In this document: piece after piece, positions 35,312-47,299 of the stretch
Numbering within the stretch: position 1 is the stretch's first letter
Layout of the letters: every line of letters begins with the position of its first letter
DNA from: Cryomorphaceae bacterium
Lineage (GTDB): Bacteria > Bacteroidota > Bacteroidia > Flavobacteriales > UBA7430
Length of the DNA stretch: 64,000 bases
Reading direction: 5' to 3'
NCBI GenBank assembly: GCA_019649675.1
Contig: BOWN01000002.1
Coordinates: 1 to 64,000, forward strand
Position numbers and translations under genes: made by a program
Notes under the pieces: model-generated
What the model saw: the letters and a program-made list of their open reading frames with translations, nothing else
What the model was told of the DNA's origin: nothing
Databases searched by the model: none

Positions 35312-36196
35312 TTAAATAAATAGTTTTTTATAAAAAAACTTAAAACCTAACTGAATAGAATTATATGGATAATCATGTAAAGATAATTGCTGTTGTAAAT
35401 AGAATTCATAAGTATTCCAATTTCTAGAAATTTTGGCTGATAAATAATGGGAAATCTCCATTTCCCAATAACCTTTAAAACCTCTTAAAGAATTACTAAG
35501 TGTGTAATCTTTATAAGATAGATTAAATGTTAAAGCAGCTAAAATTGCATCATTTTGACGGTTATTTTCCATATAAGTCTGCCAACACATACAAACCCAA
35601 TAATGTACCTAAATCATAACTAAGATCTTTAGTTATACTATTTTCTAAATGGTAAGACAAATCAAAATAATATGCAGGAGCATCAGTATATCTTGCATTT
35701 CTAAATTGTGAACCAGAAGCAGTTTTTAAACCCATATTAAAAATAAACTGTGTGTTTTTATTTTTAAAAATAAGTGCATTCAACTCTACCAAAAGATCTC
35801 CGCTAGCAAAGCCTTTTGGGAATTCATCTCGAACCACCCTATCATTCCTTAAAAACAGAATCCATTTCAAAATACTCAATGGGATTCATTGAAAACTTTA
35901 AACTTGCTTTTTCACCTAATGGAAATGCAAAACGCAAATATACATCCCTTGACGTCTCACCGAATTCAGATGATTACTCAATCGGACATCAAACTCAGGT
36001 TTAAAAATCATTTTTCTGCAAAAGGGATTGGAAAGGCATTTGGACCCATAAAAGCAGGAGAGACTTTCATATAAGAAGACCAATGGTTTTGACCATTCCA
36101 CTGGTGTATTTCATTCCACCAACTGTAATCTTGAGCAATTAGATTAAAGGCTGGTAGAAGAATTAAAATGATGTATTTCCAACAACAATTTCGCAT
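35312..36196 (-). CDS. Predicted outer-membrane beta-barrel protein
   Basis: Start 36196 gives the signal peptide MRNCCWKYIILILLPAFNLIAQ, then YSWWNEIHQWNGQNHWSSYM, KVSPAFMGPNAFPIPFAEK and a long series of amphipathic strands (FKPEFDVRLSNH, LLVELNALIFKNKNTQFIFNMG, YYFDLSYHLENSI, LAALTFNLSYKDYTL, GYWEMEISHYLSAKISRNW). It closes with the aromatic strand NSIQLGFKFFYKKLFI. The opening resembles conserved Bacteroidota barrel proteins, but I cannot name a family. Breaks at about 35930 and 35575. The start codon lies 34 bp inside the end of the upstream M16 gene. About 295 aa. Confidence 0.65.
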
Positions 36197-37435
36197 AAAT
36201 GTTCTTCTTTTAAATATTTATTTGCCAAATCTTTTAATGCTTCAGCGTCTATATTATCGAGTAATCGTCTTATAACTTCATAAAACTCAAACCTACGCCC
36301 TGAATATGCATATTTTTCAACAAACTGGCCTGTGCAAAAGGACCATCAGCAGAATATAAAATTTGCCCTATGATATAATTTTTAACCAAGCTGAGTTCTT
36401 CATCAGAAATTAATTCTTCACGTAAACGTTTAGCTCGAAATAAATTTCTTGTAAAGCTGATTTGTGTTCCTTCTCCTTTTACTTCTAGTGGAAATACTAA
36501 AATAACCACTTTCTTCCTGATTCACGCACATAGCACCTATCCATAGGTTAAACCTTTATCTTCTCTAATATTACTCATTAAACGTGAACCAAAATAGCCA
36601 CCTAAAACTACAGATAAAAACTTTAATTGTTGGTAATCTGTATGGTGTGAATTAAAACAAACCCGACCTATTCTAATGGCCGATTGTAATGCACCTTCTT
36701 TATAATATGAATTTTATCATTTTTAACTTTGAAGAATATTCCTGAACTGAAGACGCCTTTTTTAATTTCCAAGTCCCTAAATATTTATTCAATATTGATT
36801 CGCATTCTTAGGCATCAACCTGCAAACATATACTTTCATTGTGCATTCTTATAATACGTATCGTGAAAGTTAAAAGATCTTCTGTGAAATATTTTCAAAA
36901 TCTTCTATACTTGTAGAAATTCCATAAGGATGATCATCGAATAAGGTATTGAAAAAAAGTATTTCTGGCTTTAAATTCTACTTTTTCAGAGTTTATAATG
37001 AAACTTTGTTTTTTTCTGTGCCAAAATAACTTTGAATTCATCTTCGGAAAAAAGCGGCATTTCTTATGGCATCAATAAAGATGGGTAATACCTTATCAAA
37101 GTATTTATTAAGGGAGTAAAGGCTCACAACAGCTCTATCAGAATTAATATCTAACTGGGTGTATGCACCGTAAAAGTCAAGACTTTCGTGAATTTCTTCT
37201 CCCTTTTTTATTGGCAGTACCTTCAAATAGCATGGCATTACACCATACTTGCTTGCAAGGCCTTATCTTGAACTTTTGATCCAGCTTCAAAAACCAAATC
37301 CAAACGACATAACTCTTGTCCAGCTCCTTCTAATACATAAACTTCTATAGAATTAGCCAAACGTAAAGTATTAGGCACTAAGAACTTAGGCATTTGAATC
37401 TCTTGAAAATCAATTTCCTGGCTTCTGTCTAACAT
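36163..37435 (-). CDS. M16-family peptidase-like protein, non-catalytic partner
   Basis: Pitrilysin-fold protein that lacks the HXXEH zinc motif. Where the motif would be, the sequence reads LDLVFEAGSKVQDKALQASM. The N-terminus PKFLVPNTLRLANSIEVYVL is typical of the inactive subunit of bacterial M16 pairs, which supports the active subunit. Later blocks: GEEIHESLDFYGAYTQLDIN, YFDKVLPIFIDAIRNAAF, SVVLGGYFGSRLMSNIRED in corrected frames near 36580, the R/Y region EELISDEELSLVKNYIIG and the end HLCEIVVGNTSF. Many indels between 36500 and 37240. About 420 aa. Starts 7 bp after the active M16 gene. Confidence 0.83.
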
Positions 37436-37441
37436 CTTAAT

Positions 37442-38684
37442 CTATTTGGCGTGGTAATATAAAGTATTTGAATTTTCTTTTCTAAAAATATCTTGAGCTA
37501 TGGTCATAATTTTATCAGAAGTAACCGCCTCATAAAGATCGATTTGCTTATTGACTAAATTTGCAGCACCTATCAATTCTGAAGTAGCTAAATTCATGGC
37601 TTTATTTAAACACATTAAGCTCTGAAAATCATGTGTGCAGATATCACTTTATTTTTAACTTTTCTTAGCTCATTATCTGACACCTAAATTGGCTTGCAAC
37701 TTGTTTTATTTCTGCATCAATCCCCCCTCTCTGCCTCTTGCATTGTGATATTTGGCGCCAGCTTACCAGCAAAATAAAACAACCCATTGTCTATCGAACT
37801 ACCAACAAATGCATCAATATTTGTAAACAATTTTTGTTCTTTTACGAGCGAATGATTTAATCTAGACGAATGACCACGAGATAAAATATCAGAAATCAAA
37901 TCCGTAGCAAAAAAATCTTCGTGTGTTCGAGCACACATATGAAAAGCTTTATAAATCACATCAACAGGCACATCTCGCTCAACTTTTAAAATACGAGCTT
38001 TTGTTTGCATAGGTTCAGTAGGAATATTTCTAACATGATATTTTTCTTCGCTCAATTGAACCAAACCACTTTTCAGATAAGTACTTAACTTGATCAAGTT
38101 TCAACATCTCCTGCAACAACTAATATAGCATTATTGGGAGCATAATGCTTATAAAAAAAAGATTTGACTTCATCCATAGTAGCATTTTCAATATGCGATA
38201 CTTCTTTTCCAATAGTAGGCCATTGGTAAGGGTGTTTTTTATAAGCAAGTGGTCTTAATAATAAGTGAATATCACCATAGGGTTGATTCAAATAATTCTG
38301 TTTAAACTCTTCAACAACAACCTGGCGTTGAACCTCTAAACTTTTAGGGGTAAAGGCTAAACTAAGCATTCGATCAGATTCCAAACGAAAGGCATGTTCT
38401 AAATTTTCTTTTGGAAGTGTAATATAGTAATTGGTAATATCATTAGAGGTAAAGGCATTATTCTGACCACCAGCTTTCTCAACAATCTCATCATAATTAG
38501 AAATATTAACAGAACCACCAAACATCAAATGTTCAAATAAATGAGCAAATCCAGTTCTAGTGGGGTCTTCATCTCGGGCACCTACATCATACAATAAATT
38601 AAAAGCAACTATAGGTGTACTTTTATCTCGATGAACAATAACTTTTAAACCATTATCCAATTCGAATTTTTCAAAATTTATCAT
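37442..38684 (-). CDS. M16-family zinc metallopeptidase, catalytic subunit
   Basis: Insulinase-type peptidase. The start is MINFEKFELDNGLKVIVHRD, followed by the zinc motif HLFEHLMFGGSVN (HXXEH) and the downstream Glu region KENLEHAFRLESDRM (third ligand). The second half has AFHMCARTHEDFFATDLISDIL, GHSSRLNHSLVKEQKLFTNI and the end SNTLYYHAK in corrected frame. The track ORFs 38094-38684 and 37717-38097 cover most of it; indels near 38097, 37720 and 37620-37690 break the rest. About 413 aa. It lies 2 bp after the Nramp gene and 7 bp before the inactive M16 partner. Confidence 0.92.
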
Positions 38685-38685
38685 A

Positions 38686-39939
38686 TTATAATTGTATAAA
38701 ATCGAATTTGATTGCTAAAAATAAAATGCTAAACACCAACAAATATATAATTCCCAAGACTGATAATATACGCATCAATAAATTAGGTTTTTCTTTAGGA
38801 GTTAAATCATCTGAAAGGACAAGCTTGTAGTTAACCACAGCAATTAAAGGAGCAATTATAAAAGAAATAATTGTCGCTAGATCTACCAATTCTTTAAAGC
38901 TACCTATAAAATGATGAATCACAATAAAAGCACCCAAAAGAACGATACTTAACCAAATTTTATAAGTTTTTATTTTTTTACTAGTGACCTCTAAAAGCAG
39001 TGCTGTAGTCTCAGACATAGCCCTAGAATAACCATCATACACAGTGATACATGTACTAAACATGACTGAAAATGCGGAAACAGAAATAAAATAATAAGCA
39101 CTATTTCCTAAAGTTGATGTAAACATGCCAACAACTTGATTGGCAAATACAGCAGAACTATTAGAAAGATTAGTATCTGATCCATAAAGTAAAAAAGCAC
39201 CTAAAGTTATAAAACAGATTGAAAGCGCAGCAGAAATCCAGTATCCAATATTAAATTCCTTTAAAGTTTCATTCAAGGAAGGAAGGTAATCAGTTTGTTT
39301 TATTCGTTCTAGAGTCCAAATGGAATTCCATGTAGAGAGATCAACAGCAGTGGGCATCCAACCCATCAAAGCAATGATAAAAAATAGATTACTTTTATCA
39401 AATTCAAGAGGCAATACTAATTGCTCCCAACTTACAATTGGCCCATGCCAAAGAGTCATTAAAAAGGCTATAAAAGTCGATACCAATAAAACTGCTCCTA
39501 TTAATTTAATAAGACTATCTAATAAACTAAACTTACCACTGAATAAAATCACCATACATATAGCCATTAACAGAATAGATGCTTCTGAAGGATTTAAAGA
39601 AAGTTGAAAGAGATTGATCATAAGACCTACGCAAACATATGTAACTGCTGCTGCAACGGTAAACATTGATATTAGAGTAATTAAAAGATACAATAGAAGC
39701 ATTCTTTTACCCATTTTATTGTATCCATAAATAAGACTTTTCCCTGTTGCATTCGCATAACGAGAACCATATTCAAAAAAAGGATATTTTAAAATGTTAG
39801 CCATCAATACAAATCCAATAAGTGCAAATCCGTATTTAGCTCCTGCTCTGGTAGACTGAACTAAATGAGACACTCCAATCGCAGTAGTTGCAGAACAATA
39901 TACCTGGACCTAAGGTTTTAAAAATTTAGTAGTAAGCAT
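38686..39939 (-). CDS. Nramp-family divalent metal transporter
   Basis: Proton-coupled Mn/Fe uptake protein of the inner membrane. The track starts at an internal Met. Restoring bases near 39890-39920 extends the N-terminus to MLTTKFLK-LGPGILFSATAIGVS, which includes the Nramp 'GPG' helix 1 motif. Helix 6 carries the region ALMGWMPTAVDLSTWNS, where the canonical metal-binding MPH is replaced by MPT, as in some divergent Nramp-related proteins. Eleven or so hydrophobic helices follow, ending YLLVFSILFLAIKF. About 417 aa. Because the classical DPGN of helix 1 is not seen (ATAIG instead), manganese specificity is uncertain. Confidence 0.78.
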
Positions 39940-39969
39940 GAATTCTTAATTGAATAAAAGTATCAAAAG

Positions 39970-40910
39970 CTAATATTTTTGAAGTTGAGAAATCGTTAAA
40001 TGAAATTCTTGCATGATTTCCTCAACAATTATATGTGCTGGTTTAATATTATTTATAGCTGATGAAATTTGACCAATTTCAAGTTCACCTTCATTAAGGT
40101 TTCCTTCAAACATACCTATTTTAGCTCTTGCTCTGCCTAAGATTTCTTTTAATTCAATTTAGAAGCATTATTGCTATAAGCATCCTGAATTTGATGATAA
40201 AATTTGTTTTTCATAAGTCTAACAGGAGTCAGTTCTTTTAAAGTTAACTCTGTTGCACCTTCATTTGCATCCACAATTGCATTTTTAAAATTAATGTGAG
40301 CAGAAGACTCTGGAGTCACTACAAATCTGGATCCTATTTGAACACCTTCAGCACCCAAAGCAAATGCAGCTGCCATAGCTTTACCAGAACCTATTCCACC
40401 TGCAGCAATAACAGGAATAGATACAGACTCTGTCACCACAGGAATCAAACACATCGTGGTGGTTTCTTCCCTTCCATTATGACCACCAGCCTCAAATCCT
40501 TCAGCAACAATAGCATCAACACCTGCAGCTTCAGATTTCTGAGCAAAAATTTTATTAGATACAACATGAACAACTTTAATTCCATGCTGTTTAAATAGAG
40601 ATGTCCATTTTTGGACTTCCTGCAGAAGTAAAAACAATAGGAATCTTTTCCTCAATAATGGTTTGAACATGCTCTTCGATACTCGGATAAAGCAAAGGTA
40701 AGTTTACAGCAAATGGCTTATTAGTTGCTGCCTTACATTTTTAATTTGCGATTTTAACACTTCTGGATACATTGATCCAGCACCAATAATACCAAGTCCT
40801 CCAGCATTACTTACAGCAGAAGCTAATTCCCAACCACTACACCAAATCATTCCAGCTTGTATTAAAGGAAATTCAATGCCAAATAATTTAGTAACTCTAT
40901 TGTTTATCAT
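39970..40910 (-). CDS. Nitronate monooxygenase-like flavoprotein (NPD family)
   Basis: FMN-dependent TIM-barrel of the 2-nitropropane dioxygenase group. The start MINNRVTKLFGIEFPLIQAG is characteristic, followed by SNAGGLGIIGAGSM. After breaks near 40735 and 40620 come KVVHVVSNKIFAQKSEAAGV, DAIVAEGFEAGGHNGREETT, PVIAAGGIGSGKAMAAAFAL and GAEGVQIGSRFVVTPESSAH. The tail, in corrected frame, ends IVEEIMQEFHLTISQLQKY. The HNG loop carries the His of this family. About 313 aa. It may act as a nitronate detoxifier or an unrelated enoyl reductase; the sequence alone cannot decide. Confidence 0.86.
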
Positions 40911-40969
40911 CTCCCTTCTCTATAATACTTCTTAATAAAATCAATTTATGAGGATAATCAAGAATACTA

Positions 40970-41681
40970 TCAATGTTGTATAGTCTTAACTTTACCATTT
41001 TCTTCAGTGAGTGTTTCAATAAGATCACCATAGTCATATACTTGTATTTTTCTAGAGATCCATTTGTTGAATAATAAGCCCAATTTCCATCTTTTAAGCC
41101 TTTTTTATAAGCACCCTCAATACTTTTATTTCCATCTATAAAATACTCAATATATGCACCGTGAAGTTGATCCTTGTAATAAAATGCTTTTAAAGAAGGC
41201 TTACCTGAAATAGAATATTTTGACCATTCTCCATTTTTTTCATCTGATTTCCATTCAATCAATTCAGCGATAGAACTATCAGGGTAGAAAACATATTCAG
41301 GACCATCTTTTAAACCATTATTATATTGATCTTGTGAAATAACATACCCACTCTTACTGTAATATTTCCATATGCCATTTTTATTACTCCCATCAAATTT
41401 CCCTTGTGCTTCTATAGCGCCATTAGGTCTATAAATAATGGCATTTGAAATACCCCCAGGTGTTTCATATGTTCGCTCAGAGATAAGCTTACCGTTCTGG
41501 TCATAAAAACGAAAAACACCTACCTCTTTGTCATCCTGAAATGCACCTTCATAACGGGTCGTTCCCCAATCATATTTTTACTCCAAACACCCTGTTTTAA
41601 ACCATTTTTATCTACAACATTCTGAGCACATAAAAACAAGGTGTTCAAAAAAACGAATCCAATTAAAAGTCTTTTGTTCAT
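40970..41681 (-). CDS. MORN-repeat exported protein
   Basis: The signal peptide MNKRLLIGFVFLNTLFLCAQ is followed by roughly eight MORN-variant (YwqK-like) repeats: GLKQGVWSKNYDWGTTRYEG, VGVFRFYDQNGKLISE, KNGIWKYYSKSGYVISQ, LKDGPEYVFYPDSS, KNGEWSKYSISGKPSL, LHGAYIEYFIDGNKSIEG and KDGNWAYYSTNGSLEK. A frameshift near 41030 makes the track continue to 40897; in the repeat frame the protein ends GKVKTIQH with stop at 40970. About 236 aa. Such proteins in Bacteroidota are common and have no settled function; the 'YwqK antitoxin' label often attached to them is unproven. Confidence 0.78.
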
Positions 41682-41702
41682 ATTATAATTTTTAAAGTAC
41701 TA

Positions 41703-44700
41703 TTAATGCTGAACGGTTATTTTTTTAACCATTTGATGTATTCCATCATTAATTTCAACAAAATACAATCCTTCTGCATAGCCATTTGTAGCTATATTAA
41801 TATTGGATGCATATCCTTAGGCTTTTCAAAAATAAGTTTTCCTTGTACATCATAAACTTTAACCTCAAACTGTTTACACCACTCACCAGTCAAACGTATA
41901 GAAAAATAATTGTTTGAAGGATTAGGGAAAATTTGAGCGAAAACATTTTCTTGAACTTCATCAATAGAAATACCATAATGATCATAAACCATAGTATGTG
42001 TCTCATCGCAAGAATAATTTGAAGGGCTAAAAACTTGAGAATCTCCATAAACACAAGCCCTATTATTAATCTCATAACGATCAATAATTCTTACATCGTC
42101 AACAGTCCATCCTTCTACGACCTCTGTTTCTTGATTTCCTCATCAGCAACAAAAGTAAATCTAATTATAACAGACTCACCGATATATGGAGAAAGATCTA
42201 CAAGAGTGTTGACGAACCCATTACTATTTCCCCAATAAGAATCCTTACCACCAAGCGGAGGAGAACCTTGAGAAACCCTCTGTAATGACCTCTAATAATG
42301 TGAGGCCCTAAATCTTCAAAATTTGACTCATCGGTAGAAATAGAAATATAACCACCATCAAAAGCTGGTTCAGTAATATATTTATGCCAAAAGCTTAATG
42401 TTGGCGAGTCTCCAGAAACCACAAATGGTTCAAGTTCTAATAAGGCTTCATAACGATCTTCAAGGTTTTCAGCAACCAAGCTTTGTCACCACTTCGGCTA
42501 CTGGTGCATCTAATTCCCAAACAAATCCTTCTTCGGAAAGACTAATCCAATAATCATCACCATCTTCCATATCATCCTCAAATAAAATTTCACTATAAAA
42601 ATTTTCATCAATTAATACCGAATAAGTACAATCTTATTTTCACCACTTGATAAATTTCCTAAAGAAAAGTTAAACATCTCCATCAACATCCAAATCACAT
42701 GACTGATGATGAAGCTACATACGAAATATTCTGATTGAGAGTATCTTTAACAAACACATCAGTTATTTGATTGTCAGTATGATTTTGAACTGTTAAAGTA
42801 AATGTTAGTTCATCTCCTGCTTTGGCATCAGCATTTGCTGTTTTTTGAACTTTTAATTCTTTAACACATTCAGGTAAAATATCAAAAGCTTCTTGTCCAT
42901 CACCTCTACTAATAGCAGTACCACCATCTGCACTAAAACCAATTCCTCTTCGTGCAAAAGTTTCCCAGATTAAACAATTATTTTGACCTTCATAAAGTAA
43001 CTCATCAGCACCAAAATACTCTCTCGAATATCTATAAAAGTAGCACCACAAGCTTGTAATTTAAGCCCATCAATAACCAATTGCATTACCATATTATTTC
43101 CACCTGTACCATTATATCGATCTGTATCATAACCATATAAATCAACAAAATTCCAATACAAATCCCATAAAACTGTAGCTAGACAGAGCCAACTCCGTGT
43201 GGAACAGATTCTGTAATAATATAATCATAGGTCATAGGATTAATATCCATATCTCTACTGTAAGGATAAGAACGAATACCTCTTCCATCATTTTGTTCTG
43301 CAGAAACATAGGTACCAATACCATGAGGTTCTTCACCGTTATCATCAATGGTATTAGTCATCATTAAAGCAAAAAAGTCACTCCAGCCTTCTCCAGCTTG
43401 TTCATCACCATATAAACAATTTGAACCGGTAAGTCTTGTAGATATGCCATGACCATACTCATGCGCAATTATTCCATTGTCAAAATCGCCATCTAAATAA
43501 TCTGGACCAGGAGGTGAATTATTGACAAAAGTAGCATTAACAACCCATCGAAGCAAATTATCTCTCAATAATTCACCATCTAATTTACCCATAAACACAG
43601 AAGGAATAGTTACATCTGCACCAACTGCTCCAGCAGCCATATTTACAATACCTCCAACATTGTTATAAATAATAACCGCTACAGCTCCAGCATTTTGAGC
43701 ATTTAAAGATTTCATACCAAATTCACATGTACCTCCTACTTACAAGAGCAATTTTACCTGTTAAGTCATTAATGAGTTCACCACAACCTTCTTGTCCCCA
43801 AGTTGAACCATCATCAACATGTTCTATATCAGCTGTAATAGGGTCAGAGGTAATTTGACCACCCCAATCTCCAGCAGGACTTACTTCATAATTACCAGCA
43901 AGTTCTTCAGGACTATTTACAGTAAATAAATCAAATGGATTTTCAGGTTTATTCCAAATATACATTTGCATAACTGGGTTATTTCCATCACTTGGCGTGT
44001 AAAAATTTGCATTATTTAGCGCAATATTAGTTCCTACACCACTAGAATCTTGGGCTTGTGCATAAACATAATCTCCCTGCAAGCCCACCTTGAGTGTTTT
44101 GATTCATCATAATGAAAAGGATTGAAAATTTCCAGCGCAGGATCAAAACCATAATGATACCATACATCATGCATCATATTAGACATATAAAAAAGATTCA
44201 CTGTTGCTGCATCAAGGTTCTGATCAGGTTCAGCATAGGATCAAAGGAAATCAAAATAGAGTTCAGAGCCACCGTCAGGTTCGGAAAACCAGGCGTTGGA
44301 GACCAGTATCATTCAGATCGGCATAGCATGTACATTTTTCCTCTAGTAATCGTGTATTCAATATTAGGATCACCGTTAATATCATGCCATCCAAAAGGAG
44401 AAGCATCTGTATTATGAGGATCTACTTCTAAAGATCGGTCTCCATGAGATGGACTTTCAATTGGTACAGCAAATACATTGTATGTTCCAGCTCCCATACT
44501 TGATGAAAAGAAAATTCGTCTTCTCAAGAAGTTGTGTTACATGATTATGTTCACAATCACTTTTTGCAGAAAAAGAACAATGTTGTACCCAATTATATTT
44601 ACGTAAAAGCTCACCTGATTGTGCATCAATAAGTACATTCCAACAATCTGTAGCATCTTTTTCATAAATTGTTAAATCCCAAACCCTTTTAATTGATCAC

Positions 44701-45189
44701 CTACATGAAAATAAGATGCCTTTACAGGAATTGCATCAAGAGAAAAATCAGCTGAAAAAGAGATGTAGAAGCAATCTTTTTAGAAAGTCTATTAGGTTTT
44801 GAATAATCTATATCCAATGCATTACAAGCATATTGAATAGCTTGTATATCAGTAAGTTGGACTCAGACTGAATATTTAAGACTAGTTCAAATCTTTAACA
44901 AAGGTGTTTTGTGTAATTATCCATGATTTATCTTTATGAAAATGCAGTCTAATTTCCGCTTTATGAATGGATATACCTTGATACTGTTGCTGCAAAAAAC
45001 ATGAGTAAGAGCTGTTTTTCACTATAATACTCTCTATAAATATGATAATCTAAAATATCATCTTTGACTTAAGTTGAGTTCACTTAAATGATGTTGTAAA
45101 TATATTTCTACTTGCTCATTAGCATTAAAATCTTGGGCAAAAATAAAAAATGGGTCAAAAAAAATGACAATTAATTTGATAACTTTCAT
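41703..45189 (-). CDS. Secreted M36 (fungalysin-type) metalloprotease with PA domain and T9SS signal
   Basis: Large extracellular zinc protease, about 1,160 aa. The start at 45189 has the signal MKVIKLIVIFF..FFIFAQ, then an FTP-like propeptide (44500-45100, badly broken). The catalytic site is IIAHEYGHGISTRLTG with the third ligand in GEGWSDFFAL. A protease-associated domain is inserted before it (KIALVSR, AGAVAVIIYNNVGG, IPSVFMGKLDGE). Downstream are a DUF11-like domain (KTANADAKAGDELTFTLTVQ), a MAM/adhesin-like region (SPTLSFWHKYITEPAFDGGY) and a T9SS type A sorting domain (FPNPSNNYFSI, VKVYDVQGKLIF, LYFVEINDGIHQ). At least fifteen indels. It sits 21 bp before the MORN gene. Confidence 0.88.
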
Positions 45190-45233
45190 TAATGTAGTTT
45201 TAATTTAACAAAAGCTAATTTACAAAATATACC

Positions 45234-46345
45234 TTAGTCAGATTTAATGATTTTAGAAGCCATATTTGACCAAGAATATTTTTTCCTTCTCGATTTTTAC
45301 ATTTTCAATAAAATTTAATTCTCTATTGTGAGAATAAAAATCATTTACAGCCTCTGCTATAGCATTAGAATCAACATCAACAACATACCCAACTTTTTGT
45401 GAGGCACAATTTCAGGAAGTCCGCCAACATTTGTAACCAATATAGGTTTATTAAAATGGTATGCAATTTGAGCCACACCACTTTGTGTAGCAGATTTATA
45501 TGGTTGAACCACCAGATCGCAGGCTGAGAAAATAAATTAACTTTATTTTCTGGAATAAAATCTGAGAAAAATGCACTTTATTCTCAATTCCTAATTTAGA
45601 TACTTGAACTTTATATTCAGCATATAATCATAAAATTCACCTGCTACAATAAGCTCAACGTTTTCAGGAAATTTGGCAATGCATTAAGTAACAAATCTAA
45701 TCCTTTATATTTTCTAATGAAACCGAAAAAAAGAGGTATTTTTAGAAATATCAAGACTTAAAATATTGATAGCTTGACTCTTATAATTAAGTAACCAAAA
45801 TGATCGTATACTGGATGGGTGATAATCTACCTTAGGATTCTTTATGAAATTAGAAATATCATTTCCTACTGATCTGGACATGACTAAGAATCGATGGTTG
45901 GATTTTAAAAAATAACGCGTAAGTAAACGGTCACCAAATCTTTTTCATGAGGGATTACATTATCGCATAAAGCAAGAAAGATCTGTATTATTTTTAAACC
46001 GAAATAATCTAAGAATAGTTCCCAAAGCAATTCCAATAAAGGGAACCCAAAATCTTGTAATTATAAGATCAGGTTGTTGTTTTTTAAGCCAAAAAGCCAC
46101 TTTAATCCAGGATAATGGATTAATAGAATTGATTTTAGAATAAATAAATAATTTAGGCTTATTTCCATTGGTATCGAACTGGGTTTTACCTGGAAATAAT
46201 AATGATGGATATTGTAAAGAAAATGAAAGCATTTTGACCTCACAACCTAATTCTTGTAATGCCAGTCCTAAAGAATGATTACTATCTGCAATTCCGCCAC
46301 GAAGAGGAAATGAGGGCCAATAATTATTACTTTCTTAGTAATCAA
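45234..46345 (-). CDS. Glycosyltransferase, GT4-like
   Basis: GT-B fold sugar transferase. With corrections the N-terminus reads KKVIIIGPSFPLRGGIADSN, HSLGLALQELGCEVKMLSF (the donor-acceptor loop 'GG.A' is typical of GT4). It continues ISWIKVAFWLKKQQPDLIIT-like, DNVIPHEKRFGDRLLTRYFL, FLVMSRSVGNDISNF and later QPYKSATQSGVAQIAYHFNK and PILVTNVGGLPEIV (retaining GT4 C-terminal motif, in broken frames). Ends SNMASKIIKSD. About 370 aa. The probable start is a TTG at 46345 that overlaps the GT2 stop. Third gene of the DUF4199-GT2-GT4 run. Confidence 0.83.
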
Positions 46346-47299
46346 GAATCAATATTTAATCGGTCTTCAATAACGTAATGATTACGCTCTGAACTTGAGC
46401 GTGAAATCAACTCTGCTATAAAACCAGTCATAAATAATTGAACACCAATAATCATGCATAAAATACCTAAATAGAACAAGGTCTATCAGTCATATTGTAT
46501 TCAAGCCAGATAAATTTAGCAAAAACTAGGAAGCAGCTATTCCAAAACCGGCAGTAAAAAAACCTACACCAATTAAACCAAACAAATGCATTGGTTTTTC
46601 CAAACTTGGACATAAACATCACAGTTAATAAAATCTAAAAATCCATTAATAAAACGTTCCATGCCAAATTTGGTTGCACCATATTTTCTTTCTTGGTGTT
46701 GAACTACTTTTTCGCAAATTTTAGGATAACCAGCAGATTTGGATAAAACAGGGATGTATCTGTGCATTTCTCCATATACTTCAATACTTTTTACAACTTC
46801 ATGTGATATGCCTTTAAACCACAGTTAAAATCCTTTAAATTTATACCTGACAACATTCTGGTGACAAAATTGAATAATTTTGTAGGAATGGTTTTAGATA
46901 AAGGGATCATATCTTTTTCCCTTTATCCAGAAACAAGATGATAACCATCCTTTTTATCATGTTATAAAGTTCTGGTATTTCTTCTGGACTATCTTGTAAA
47001 TCAGCATCCATAGTAATTACAACATCACCTTGAGCTTCCTTAAAAGCAACAAATCAAAGCAGCAGACTTACCATAATTTCTACGAAATTTAATTCCTTTA
47101 ACTTCATTATTATCTTTAGCCAATTGTTCTATAATTTCCCATGAATTATCAGTACTTCCATCGTCAACAAAAAAAACTTCATGGAAAAAAAAGATACTTA
47201 GCATCACTTTGAAATCCAAGAATACAACTCTGGCAACGATTCTGATTCGTTATAAAGGGGTATACATATTGATAATTGTAAATTATCCACTTTATTCAT
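46342..47299 (-). CDS. Glycosyltransferase family 2 with C-terminal membrane helices
   Basis: Polyprenyl-phosphate sugar transferase type. Start ATG at 47299 gives [20 protein letters not shown] then SLPELYSWI; after indels come [50 protein letters not shown] (DXD within). The lipid-interface part reads [30 protein letters not shown]-like, [20 protein letters not shown], followed by two hydrophobic helices ([19 protein letters not shown] and the last one). About 320 aa with at least seven indels. The start overlaps the DUF4199 gene; an alternative ATG lies at 47311. Confidence 0.87.

Noticed and set aside
40897-40970. Overlap of the MORN gene with the nitronate monooxygenase-like gene
   Set aside because: The overlap comes from a shifted frame after about 41030; in the repeat frame the MORN protein stops at 40970.
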